Shown piece after piece: positions 1-6,798 of a DNA stretch of 15,143 nt. Source of the DNA: JBBKWJ01 sp037968895 (GTDB lineage: Bacteria; Actinomycetota; Acidimicrobiia; Acidimicrobiales; SZUA-35); NCBI GenBank assembly GCA_037968895.1, contig JBBKWJ010000222.1, positions 1 to 15,143 on the forward strand, given 5' to 3'. The translations under genes and the position numbers were made by a program. The notes below the pieces were generated by a model. It searched no databases. It had not been told where the DNA came from and saw only the letters and a program-made list of their open reading frames with translations. Position 1 is the first letter of the stretch. Each line of letters starts with the position of its first letter.

Positions 1-25
1 GTGGAACAGCCTCAGGCTGTTCCAC
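1..25. terminator. Perfect hairpin at left edge, candidate terminator of the PadR/exporter operon
   Basis: Bases 1-11 and 15-25 are exact reverse complements (GTGGAACAGCC / GGCTGTTCCAC) with a 3-base loop. The hairpin lies 28 bases beyond the permease stop on the minus strand. No T-run follows on the plus strand. On the minus strand the following bases fall outside the window, so intrinsic termination there can be neither confirmed nor excluded. A dispersed palindromic repeat is the alternative. Confidence 0.5.
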
Positions 26-53
26 CGGGACCAGTTCGTCGTGGAATGGTTGG

Positions 54-2546
54 TCAGTCGATGCGGCGAAGCGGAGCGACTGGCTTTGAGCGCATTGTGA
101 GAGAGATGCTCAGTGCGGCTGCGATTGGGACCCCGACAAGTAGAAGGGTGAGATGGCCCCACGGCACGGTGAAGTCGTAGTAGCCGTAATAGCTCGGGTC
201 GATGAGTGCCCGGCCTCCCAGCAGCCCGAACGGAAGCGCAATTGCGGCTGCGATCGATGCCATGAACCATGTCTGGCGACCGAGGAAGCCACGACGCAGT
301 CGAGGTGGACCGCCGATTGCCACCATGGTCGCCAAGTCGCTGTCTGACTCGGTCGCCACGAGGGCTGCGGTTACGGCCAGGACGATCAGGCTGCCGATAA
401 ACGCTCCGACGACAACGATGTTCTTGAGTAGATCGAAGTCGGTACCCACAAATTCCTCGCCGTAGTAGCCAAAGTAGTCGATACGAGGGAGGTCGAAACC
501 CGCTTCGGCGGCGAGTCCTGTGTACGAGATCGAAGCCAGGTTGCGGATGCGTGTGACCTGTTGCTCGTCCGGAGCCGTCGCTAAGTTCAGCAGGCCTGCA
601 CCCGAACCGGGCGTCAGTCTAAGTTCGGCTGCGGTGTCGGGAAGGACAAACAGCGCTGGCTCAACCAACAGATCCGAACTGAATGTCTCGGTCTTGAGGA
701 GTGTCGACGAGAAGTTTTCGTCGACGCCGAGTCCTTGGTCGACTGTGTACCCCTCCTCATACACATCTATTCCCCACTGGCTCGGCACGATCTGGATTGC
801 GTCAACGTCAGCACCGATCTGCGCTTCAGTAACGTCGAAGGTACCCGCCAGGTCTTGGGTCCAGAGGCCGAGGCTAAGTTCGCCGTACGGGCCCCACGCC
901 ACGCCGCTAGCCGAGCCGTTCAGTAGCTGCTGCCATGTGACCATAGATGCGCCTGGAAACTCACGATCGAGAGTTGCGAGTTGTGAGGCCGAGAGACCGT
1001 CGCTTCCGTCAGCAGAGAATCGCAGTGTCTGAGTGTTGCTTGAAGCCGCCGCAGTATTGCTGTTGTCAGACGATCGTTGTTCGGTTCCGATGAGCACAAG
1101 CGCCACCGTTGGAATGATGAACATTGCGGTTAGTGCGCCGATGGCTGCTGCCGCCCTGGTGCGCTGCCGGTTGCTGTCACGAACGACGAGGCGCATCGTG
1201 ACAGGTAGGCGTTTGGCCAGCGGTGCCAACCATGAGACGATCGGCCCGCCAAGCAATGCTGCGCCTCCGATTGCCGCCATGATCGCCACGATGAGTAGAA
1301 GGGTTTGCGTGTCGCCGGTTCGGTCCATTGATGAGGCGCCGGCAAGGAGCAGTAGCCCGAGTCCTCCCATGCCGATGCCAAACGGCGCTGTCCACGCCGC
1401 CGGCTTACGCAGCGGGATGCGGCCTGCAAGGGCAGTCTGAGTTGGAACGTTGGCAACTGTCCGGGCCGGGATATAGGCGGCGATGAGAGCAGCGCCAATT
1501 CCGACAGCAATTGGCACAATGACGTCGAACACAGTGAGGGTAATCGTGGCGTCTCTGTTGGTACTTCGTGCAAGGATGGCTTGCCCAATCGTGGAGAACC
1601 CGGCGACTGCGATTACGGCACCGCTGACGGCACCGATGGTGCCGAGAAGGCCAGCTTCGACGAGGGCAGTGACCGTGATCTGTTGGCGGTCAGCACCCGT
1701 TGCTGAGAGCATGCCGAACTCGTGGATTCGACGCCGGTTTGCCGTAGCGAAGGCGGCCGAGGCAACGAGACCGGTGACGCAGAGCAGGCCGACGCTGACA
1801 AGGAACACAATCACGGTCGGATCAGTAAAGAACTGCCCGTCTTGATAGCCGTATGCGCCATCTCTGAGCGAGTAGCTGTAGTTCAAACCGGAGACCCCGG
1901 ACTCAGGCAGCGGCTCTTCGAGGTACCACGTCGTGTATCCGGCTATCCCCGTAGCCGCCACATCTTGGCTTGGGTGAGTCAGGACAACGTCGGTGTCGTG
2001 CCACTGGGAGGTGTGGGCAATTCCGGTTACGAGTTGAGGGCCAGCGAGTCCGATGAGGTCAATCGTGTCACCAGTCGAGATGGCCGAAATGTCGCGAACA
2101 TGCTCACTTATTGCGATCTGTCCCGGTTCGGTGGGACGCACTCCATCGACGATGGAGTACTTAGTGGGCCAGAGATCGTTCGAGGGGTCAAACGTCTCGA
2201 CTGGCATCACTGTCGGGAGATCTTGTCCTGGCACTTCGAGGAGTACCGAGCTCGCGTCGATTCGTGCGCGTGGACGGTCGCCAAGAGCAGCGTCAAACTC
2301 ATTCGCCGCCGTGAGATCTTCGGCTGGCGCCGTCGACATCGGAAACGATATTTCGACGTTTGCGCCATCCGCCCAGTAGGCGTCGTAGCTAACTGAGTTG
2401 GCGTCCTGTCGTACGAGCATGCCGACTACAAGGGCGACGCAGACTGGTAGCCCGATGAGAGTCGCAACGAGGACTGTCCGGCCACGATGCCTCGACATAC
2501 CGCGCAGAGCTAGACGGAGCATCGGTCGAACTGAATCGCTTGTCAT
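54..2546 (-). CDS. FtsX-family ABC transporter permease (830 aa)
   Basis: This is the membrane subunit of an FtsX/MacB-type ABC exporter, working with the ATPase encoded just upstream. After a basic N-terminus, a membrane segment spans about residues 23-45. An extracytoplasmic region of roughly 200 residues follows, then an FtsX core with segments near 244-268, 292-325 and 340-362 and the cytoplasmic coupling stretch RRRIHEFGMLSATG (271-284). Further segments lie near 386-404, 415-440 and 463-487. A second extracytoplasmic region leads to the C-terminal FtsX core (near 710-735, 757-780, 796-815). The duplicated layout is typical of large two-core permeases that export lipids, peptides or antibiotics; the substrate cannot be read from sequence. 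The ATG start overlaps the ATPase stop (ATGA), so translation is probably coupled. It is the last gene of the padR operon. Confidence 0.95.
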   Translation of the reverse strand: MTSDSVRPMLRLALRGMSRHRGRTVLVATLIGLPVCVALVVGMLVRQDANSVSYDAYWADGANVEISFPMSTAPAEDLTAANEFDAALGDRPRARIDASSVLLEVPGQDLPTVMPVETFDPSNDLWPTKYSIVDGVRPTEPGQIAISEHVRDISAISTGDTIDLIGLAGPQLVTGIAHTSQWHDTDVVLTHPSQDVAATGIAGYTTWYLEEPLPESGVSGLNYSYSLRDGAYGYQDGQFFTDPTVIVFLVSVGLLCVTGLVASAAFATANRRRIHEFGMLSATGADRQQITVTALVEAGLLGTIGAVSGAVIAVAGFSTIGQAILARSTNRDATITLTVFDVIVPIAVGIGAALIAAYIPARTVANVPTQTALAGRIPLRKPAAWTAPFGIGMGGLGLLLLAGASSMDRTGDTQTLLLIVAIMAAIGGAALLGGPIVSWLAPLAKRLPVTMRLVVRDSNRQRTRAAAAIGALTAMFIIPTVALVLIGTEQRSSDNSNTAAASSNTQTLRFSADGSDGLSASQLATLDREFPGASMVTWQQLLNGSASGVAWGPYGELSLGLWTQDLAGTFDVTEAQIGADVDAIQIVPSQWGIDVYEEGYTVDQGLGVDENFSSTLLKTETFSSDLLVEPALFVLPDTAAELRLTPGSGAGLLNLATAPDEQQVTRIRNLASISYTGLAAEAGFDLPRIDYFGYYGEEFVGTDFDLLKNIVVVGAFIGSLIVLAVTAALVATESDSDLATMVAIGGPPRLRRGFLGRQTWFMASIAAAIALPFGLLGGRALIDPSYYGYYDFTVPWGHLTLLLVGVPIAAALSISLTMRSKPVAPLRRID

Positions 2547-3283
2547 CTCGCCACTTCCTGCACGTCGGCAGCTTCAACTGCGTCGTCAAAATGAGTCACG
2601 GACACTGTGTCGATGTGGCCATCGCGAAGCCGGATGATCTTGTCAGCATACGCAGCTAGTGACATGTCGTGTGTCACAAGAACCCCGCCGCAGGTTCCTG
2701 TGTCGACCCGGCGACGGATGACTCGCATCACGGCGTCGGCCGTTGCCTCGTCGAGCGCACCTGTTGGCTCATCGGCCAAAAGCAGGTTGCGACTACCGAC
2801 GAGCGCTCTTGCAACCGCCACTCGCTGACGTTCGCCACCGGACAGTTCGTCTGGGTAGCTGTCTGCGAACTGGGCGGCATCGGTCTCGGTCAGCGAAACA
2901 AGAGCGGCTGCTCGGGCTTCGGCCGCTGGCATGCCGTCTAGCTCAAGCGGGAGCGAGACGTTCTCGCCTGCGGTCAGAGTGGGGAGGAGGTTGAGACTCT
3001 GGAAGACGAAGCCAATCTGGCGCCTCCGAATTGCAGCTAACTCTCGGCCGTTCAGGCTTGCGAGCTCAGCTCCGTTTACCCTGACCGACCCGAGGCTCGG
3101 TGAGTCGAGGCCGCCAGCAAGGTTGAGAAGAGTCGACTTGCCACTGCCACTTCGGCCGACGATGGCGACAAGCTCGCCAAGTTCGACGGTGAGATCGATG
3201 TTGCCAAGGGCGGTCACGAGGCCGCGGGGCGAGTCGTACTGACGACCTGCCTGACGCATTTCGAGAACTACGTTGCCTGTCAC
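2543..3283 (-). CDS. ABC transporter ATP-binding protein (LolD/MacB type, 246 aa)
   Basis: This cytoplasmic ATPase powers the adjacent FtsX-type permease. Seen in sequence: Walker A GRSGSGKST (43-51), Q-loop Gln95, signature LSGGE (147-151), Walker B ending in LLLADEPTG (167-175) with catalytic Glu172, and switch His205. The short spacing, the FVFQSLNLLPTLTAGENV stretch and the ADEPTGALD block are characteristic of the LolD/MacB/FtsE group. The frame stays open upstream to 3595, but the added 104 residues are the padR gene read in another frame. The GTG at 3283 is preferred because AGGAG sits 7 bases upstream and its GTGA overlaps the padR stop. About 20 acidic residues after the conserved core (about 225-246) are a lineage-specific tail. 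Confidence 0.95.
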   Translation of the reverse strand: MTGNVVLEMRQAGRQYDSPRGLVTALGNIDLTVELGELVAIVGRSGSGKSTLLNLAGGLDSPSLGSVRVNGAELASLNGRELAAIRRRQIGFVFQSLNLLPTLTAGENVSLPLELDGMPAAEARAAALVSLTETDAAQFADSYPDELSGGERQRVAVARALVGSRNLLLADEPTGALDEATADAVMRVIRRRVDTGTCGGVLVTHDMSLAAYADKIIRLRDGHIDTVSVTHFDDAVEAADVQEVAR

Positions 3284-3828
3284 TGGTTTGCTCCTGTGGT
3301 GTGTGAATTCATTCGAGGGATTGCGACTGCGTGGTTGATGCGCTCTTCGGCCAGATCGAGCCAACGAACTTCGGCTTCGCTTGCCATGATCTGTCGATCG
3401 ATTTGTAGGCCTTCGGCCAGGTCGTCCGTCCGCAGCTTTTGCCGGGTGAGCGACTGCAGGGTCTGCGTTGTCGCTGAGCGCTGGCTGCGAATAATGGCCT
3501 GAGGGTCGGTGGCGTGACTTGCCAGCGCCACGAGTACTTTGATCGAGACCTCGTCCCGTTGTGACGTGGTGACCGTGGCCGGCGACTCGAACCATTCGTC
3601 GAGTTCGAAACGGCCAAGCTTGGTCAGGCTGTAACTGCGTCGGTCTTCGGCATCGACGGCATCTTCGACGACAAGTCCGTCGCGCTCGAGGCGCTGCAGC
3701 GTCGTGTAGACCTGGCCAATGTTGAGTACCGACGCTCCGCCGGTCGCAGACTCAAATTCAGTTTTCAGTTGGTATCCGTACTTGGGCTCCTGCGACAGGA
3801 GGGCAAGCAGGCTGTGCTTGATGCTCAT
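3280..3828 (-). CDS. PadR-family transcriptional regulator (182 aa)
   Basis: This DNA-binding repressor probably controls its own operon, which includes the exporter. The N-terminus MSIKHSLLALLSQEPKYGYQL is the canonical PadR winged-helix opening. GQVYTTLQRLERDGLV (about 38-53) is the recognition helix and start of the wing, with the wing strand DAEDRRSYSLTKLG following. Residues about 85-170 form the helical PadR C-terminal dimerisation region (family 2). A further ATG at 3858 would add ten residues, but it lies between the promoter elements and inside the operator palindrome, so the ATG at 3828 is preferred; transcription would then start at or just before it. The stop overlaps the ATPase start (GTGA). 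In PadR-exporter pairs the transported drug or peptide is commonly the inducer; that is inference here. Confidence 0.93.
   Translation of the reverse strand: MSIKHSLLALLSQEPKYGYQLKTEFESATGGASVLNIGQVYTTLQRLERDGLVVEDAVDAEDRRSYSLTKLGRFELDEWFESPATVTTSQRDEVSIKVLVALASHATDPQAIIRSQRSATTQTLQSLTRQKLRTDDLAEGLQIDRQIMASEAEVRWLDLAEERINHAVAIPRMNSHTTGANQ
3290..3294 (-). promoter_or_regulatory. Ribosome binding site of the first ABC ATPase
   Basis: On the minus strand AGGAG is followed by a 6-7 base spacer and GTG at 3283. It lies inside the last codons of padR. It decides the start of the ATPase and rules out the longer in-frame extension. One of the clearest Shine-Dalgarno sequences in the window. Confidence 0.75.
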
Positions 3829-3856
3829 GGATACGCAGTATGCATACTGAGTATTC
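3829..3856. promoter_or_regulatory. Putative PadR operator palindrome
   Basis: A 14-bp perfect palindrome, CAGTATGCATACTG (3836-3849), extends to a 28-bp inverted repeat with 12 of 14 positions matching per arm (3829-3856). It covers the putative -10 hexamer and most of the spacer of the padR promoter, the place expected for autorepression. PadR proteins generally bind such dyads. Assignment to this PadR is inference from position. Confidence 0.72.
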
Positions 3857-3865
3857 ATGTGTCAA
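3837..3865 (-). promoter_or_regulatory. Putative promoter of padR-ABC-ftsX operon, near-leaderless
   Basis: On the minus strand a consensus -35 TTGACA (3865-3860) is followed by a 17-bp spacer and a -10-like CATACT (3842-3837). A start of transcription 6-7 bases further on falls at about 3829-3831, immediately before the padR ATG at 3828. The mRNA would be leaderless or nearly so, as is common in actinobacteria. This fits the absence of a Shine-Dalgarno sequence for padR. Confidence 0.6.
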
Positions 3866-3905
3866 CAGATTTCCCCAAAACCTTGCGAACTGCAAGGATG
3901 GAGGG

Positions 3906-4565
3906 CTAGATGTCTTTAGCGTCGGGACTGTCGGTACAGGTCTGTTCTGGGTCGAGAGTCCGTCCCTCGGCAACTAAAGCCAGTGCATCGGCGATTTCTT
4001 CAGACGACACCGCCCATCCATGATTCGGGTCGAGTGGGTCGGCCCCGAAGACCACGCCAACTACTGAGCCGTCGTCAATCACGCCAGCACCCGAATCGCC
4101 AGGCTCAATGCCGGCTCGAAGGTCTAGCCCCCGACGACCGCCTTCACCGTCGATCGATATGTCGAGCTTCCGGATGAGGGTGCCGTTCCGCGGCCGGAAT
4201 TGCTCGGCTCGGAACGTTGCGAGTTCGACGAGAGCTCCCGTCTCCGGCTCGCCGATCGGCAGGAAGCTGGTCTTCGATTCGGTAAGCCCGAGGAGCGAGA
4301 TATCCGTGTCGAGATCGAGGTAGATTACCGTTGCGTCATGCTCTGTTCCGTCCGCGTCAGTGACCGTAATGTTCTGGAACGACTCGAATGGGTGGCCAGC
4401 CGATGCCAGGGTGGTCGGCCCGACGGCGATGGCGGTGGCGAATCCATCGACACCGCCATCACAGGCCTCAATCGACACGGTAAATGCGGCAGCCGAGATG
4501 TCTATCGAAGCTCCACAGCCAGTCGACCCGACAAAGGCAAGCCCGACAATGAGTCGCTTGATCAT
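3906..4565 (-). CDS. Secreted trypsin-like serine protease, probable lipoprotein (219 aa)
   Basis: This is a small chymotrypsin-fold protease exported across the membrane. The N-terminus MIKRLIVGLAFVGSTGC is a short signal peptide ending in a lipobox-like STGC, so Cys17 may be lipidated; Ser at -3 is unusual and plain secretion is possible. Catalytic triad candidates are His58 (in ASAGH), Asp88 (in DTDISLLGL) and Ser158 in GDSGAG (156-161). The stretch after the serine (VIDDGSVVGVVFG) is the usual substrate-pocket strand. Cys35 and Cys210 could form a disulfide. At 219 residues it is a bare protease domain without PDZ, so it is not a typical HtrA. Its ATG overlaps the stop of the upstream membrane protein gene (ATGA), suggesting a functional pair. 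The substrate is unknown. Confidence 0.85.
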   Translation of the reverse strand: MIKRLIVGLAFVGSTGCGASIDISAAAFTVSIEACDGGVDGFATAIAVGPTTLASAGHPFESFQNITVTDADGTEHDATVIYLDLDTDISLLGLTESKTSFLPIGEPETGALVELATFRAEQFRPRNGTLIRKLDISIDGEGGRRGLDLRAGIEPGDSGAGVIDDGSVVGVVFGADPLDPNHGWAVSSEEIADALALVAEGRTLDPEQTCTDSPDAKDI

Positions 4566-5770
4566 CGCTTTTCGACACGCTCTGAGGCGCCAAGGCGATC
4601 GAGATATACGACACGAACCGCAAGCGCATCCCGGATCTCGCTCGTGAGTTCGTCGAAAAACTCAGCCCGGTATGCAGAATCGGTTAACGCAGAGACAGTG
4701 AACTGAAGTGAAGCGAATGCCATGAGGAATCCAGTGACCTTCAGTAGTTCGCCGGTCAGCGGGATGTCGGCACCAAAAAGTCGAAGGTCGAGCAGGGTGT
4801 CGGTTGACCCGGATCCGCCGGTTGTCCACTGTTCGATTGTTGTTGGCCGGACGGCGACAAGGCCGAAGGCGACATAGAACAAGCCAACGATCATCATGAT
4901 GAGGGCGATCTGCACGCCGATTGCGAAAATCGTCAGAATCGCGACGTTAAGGCGATCGATTGAAGTGAGGGGTGGTGTGAGTTCTGGCTGAGCAACCATT
5001 CCTTCGAGTGGTGCTCCCGATCGTCGTCGGTGGGTCTCGACCTCGCTCATTGTCGCGAACTGACCAATGTCGTGGAGCTCGGCTGGAATGCGAAAGAGGA
5101 CGAAAAGGAGAGAAACGCCGATCAGGCCACCGGTTGCGGCAAGAAAGAGCGGGGTTGTGAAGTCGTTCGCAACCTGCCAGAGCTCTGCGTTGAGAAAAAG
5201 AAACATGGTGAACACAAGCAAAAGCGGAAGCGATCGCATCATGAGCGTGAGGACGTTCGTGATCTGGCGGAAGAGGTTGCCGACGGCCCAGCGAATTATG
5301 GATCCCAATCCAAATCCAAACCAGAACCAAATCAGGACGAGCACGGCGATGCCCAGTGCGATCTCCTGGAGGAACAGCGAGACGCTGCTGTTGGCCACAA
5401 TTACGGGGAGGAACGCCGGCGCGAGCACGAATGCACCGAGCTCTATGAAACCAACATGATCGGGAACTTGGAAGTAACGACGACCTCGCAACCAGTTCAC
5501 GAGTGCGGCGACTGCTGCGAGGAACCCAATGCCAGCGATGGCAGCGAAGGCCTGTGACCAACCGGTGAAACGGTCGCCGTACGCGCCGACGATGCCGAAG
5601 ACCCAGAAAAGGAGAAGCACCGGAGCTGCTCGGGTAAACACGTCTTCGGTTGCGCTGTAGCCCTCGATCAGATTGGGGAGCCCTCGCTTGGTGAACCAGC
5701 GGTCAACCGCAGTCTTTTGTAGTTCACCGAGGCCAACAGCCAGGTGTTCAGATGTGTCGTCTTCGGCCAC
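4562..5770 (-). CDS. Polytopic integral membrane protein of unknown function (402 aa)
   Basis: I do not recognise a named family. The protein resembles hypothetical actinobacterial integral membrane proteins. A soluble N-terminus of about 45 residues precedes roughly eight hydrophobic segments (near 50-65, 72-93, 109-126, 132-155, 180-195, 206-226, 274-305, 341-362). A charged cytoplasmic loop lies between the sixth and seventh (about 227-270), and the C-terminus is helical and charged (EFFDELTSEIRDALAVRVVYLDRL). The frame is open to 6067, but that part lies opposite the divergent dehydrogenase gene. The GTG at 5770 is preferred because a -10-like TACACT ends 6 bases before it, consistent with a leaderless mRNA. 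An ATG at 5887 is possible but would overlap the dehydrogenase start. It is translationally coupled to the protease downstream, so a shared role at the membrane is likely. Confidence 0.8.
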   Translation of the reverse strand: MAEDDTSEHLAVGLGELQKTAVDRWFTKRGLPNLIEGYSATEDVFTRAAPVLLLFWVFGIVGAYGDRFTGWSQAFAAIAGIGFLAAVAALVNWLRGRRYFQVPDHVGFIELGAFVLAPAFLPVIVANSSVSLFLQEIALGIAVLVLIWFWFGFGLGSIIRWAVGNLFRQITNVLTLMMRSLPLLLVFTMFLFLNAELWQVANDFTTPLFLAATGGLIGVSLLFVLFRIPAELHDIGQFATMSEVETHRRRSGAPLEGMVAQPELTPPLTSIDRLNVAILTIFAIGVQIALIMMIVGLFYVAFGLVAVRPTTIEQWTTGGSGSTDTLLDLRLFGADIPLTGELLKVTGFLMAFASLQFTVSALTDSAYRAEFFDELTSEIRDALAVRVVYLDRLGASERVEKR

Positions 5771-5776
5771 GGGGTG

Positions 5777-5782
5777 AGTGTA
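5777..5782 (-). promoter_or_regulatory. Possible -10 element for the membrane protein/protease operon
   Basis: TACACT on the minus strand matches four of six bases of the -10 consensus. It lies 6 bases before the GTG at 5770. No convincing -35 is seen 17 bases upstream (ATCCGA). The spacing would give a leaderless transcript starting at the GTG. This is suggestive only. Confidence 0.35.
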
Positions 5783-5860
5783 GGTCTCGCGTCGACAGGT
5801 CGGATAGGTTGAGCGTTTGGGCCCGAGGTCGATGACCTCCTCACAGTCTGCCTCTGGCAG

Positions 5861-5866
5861 AAGGAG
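5861..5866 (+). promoter_or_regulatory. Ribosome binding site of the 2-hydroxyacid dehydrogenase
   Basis: AAGGAG is followed by a 6-base spacer and the ATG at 5873. This strong Shine-Dalgarno sequence fixes the dehydrogenase start. It also argues that the 5771-5872 interval is a divergent intergenic region rather than part of the opposite-strand membrane protein gene. Confidence 0.75.
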
Positions 5867-5872
5867 CACACG

Positions 5873-6793
5873 ATGGCGATCGTGCATATTGACCGACCAT
5901 GGCCGACTGATCTTGCGATTGCGCAACACGAGGCCGTCGGCCCAGGCGATGAGTGGCTTCGTGGCGCACAAGCGGCAATTGGTGGCAACGTTGTGTGGGA
6001 CGCCGCCCGATTCGACCAAGCGCCTGAGCTTCTTGTCTTGGCGCTGACTGGAATTGGCGTCGATCATGTCGATCTCGACGAGGCCACCAAGCGGGGGGTG
6101 TTGGTCACCAATACGCCGGATGGGCCAACCGTTTCAACGGCCGAACACGCGCTGGCGCTGATTCTGGCTGCGGCCAAGGAGATTCCGAGAGCCCAAGGCC
6201 GACTCCGGAACGGAACCGGCGATTATGCAAGGCTCAATCGCGGCATCGAACTCGACGGTAAGACAATCGGCCTCTACGGCTATGGGCGCATCTCGCGCCG
6301 GCTCGCTGGCTATTGCCGAGCGCTCGGTATGAACGTGATAGCGACCGATCCGTTCGTTGAAGGCGATCCTGGTGACGGAACAACCATGGTGAGCTTCGAT
6401 GAGTTGCTCACAGGCAGCGATGTCTTGTCGCTCCATGCGCCACTTTCTAGTGCCAGCGCAGGGGTGTTCGACGAGGCTGCGTTTGCTGCTTGTCGCGATG
6501 GCCTGGTGTTCGTGAACTGTGCTCGCGGCGGCCTCGTAGACCATCAGGCCCTGCGAGGAGCCATCCACTCGGGCAAAGTCTCCAACGCAGCGCTCGACGT
6601 GACCGACCCTGAGCCACTTGACGCCGAGCACCCTCTGCTCCAGCGAGACGACGTGATAGTCACGCCCCACATTGCATCAGCAACGATTGAGGGACGCCGC
6701 CGCATGCTTGACATGGCCGCAGCAAATGTAGTGGTCGCCCTGCAGGACGAGCGACCACCAAACTTGTTCAACAAAGAAGCCTGGTCAGACTGA
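5873..6793 (+). CDS. D-isomer-specific 2-hydroxyacid dehydrogenase, NAD-dependent (306 aa)
   Basis: This cytosolic oxidoreductase interconverts a 2-keto acid and a D-2-hydroxy acid with NAD(H). The catalytic residues of the family are visible: Arg218 (NCARGGLVD), Glu247 (TDPEPL) and His266 (TPHIAS). The Rossmann turn is GYGRIS (136-141), with Ser in place of the usual third Gly, and Asp159 at the end of the second strand favours NAD over NADP. The N-terminal substrate domain has the expected LTGIGVDHVDLDEATKRGV stretch (58-76). Length suits the glyoxylate/hydroxypyruvate reductase or PGDH-like single-unit enzymes; there is no ACT domain, so it is not a full-length serine-pathway PGDH. The exact substrate is not resolvable. 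It stands alone on the plus strand, with its stop five bases from the convergent permease stop. Confidence 0.93.
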   Translation: MAIVHIDRPWPTDLAIAQHEAVGPGDEWLRGAQAAIGGNVVWDAARFDQAPELLVLALTGIGVDHVDLDEATKRGVLVTNTPDGPTVSTAEHALALILAAAKEIPRAQGRLRNGTGDYARLNRGIELDGKTIGLYGYGRISRRLAGYCRALGMNVIATDPFVEGDPGDGTTMVSFDELLTGSDVLSLHAPLSSASAGVFDEAAFAACRDGLVFVNCARGGLVDHQALRGAIHSGKVSNAALDVTDPEPLDAEHPLLQRDDVIVTPHIASATIEGRRRMLDMAAANVVVALQDERPPNLFNKEAWSD

Positions 6794-6798
6794 CCCTT

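Noticed and set aside
1722..2396. Plus-strand open frame of 224 codons
   Set aside because: It is antisense to the 830-aa permease; the composition is random-looking with no recognisable motif.
3284..3595. 104-residue N-terminal extension of the first ABC ATPase
   Set aside because: It is padR read in another frame, is low-complexity and Arg/Ser-rich, and the GTG at 3283 has a strong ribosome site and a GTGA overlap with padR.
5825..5839. GAGGTC-GAT-GACCTC inverted repeat upstream of the dehydrogenase
   Set aside because: Arms of only 6 bp, no second copy and no regulator gene next to it; kept only as a remark in a finding.
5771..6067. Upstream extension of the minus-strand membrane protein
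   Set aside because: It runs antisense to the dehydrogenase N-terminus, whose start is fixed by AAGGAG, and it covers the probable divergent promoter region.
6134..6670. Minus-strand open frame of 178 codons
   Set aside because: It is antisense to the dehydrogenase, whose catalytic motifs are complete on the plus strand.
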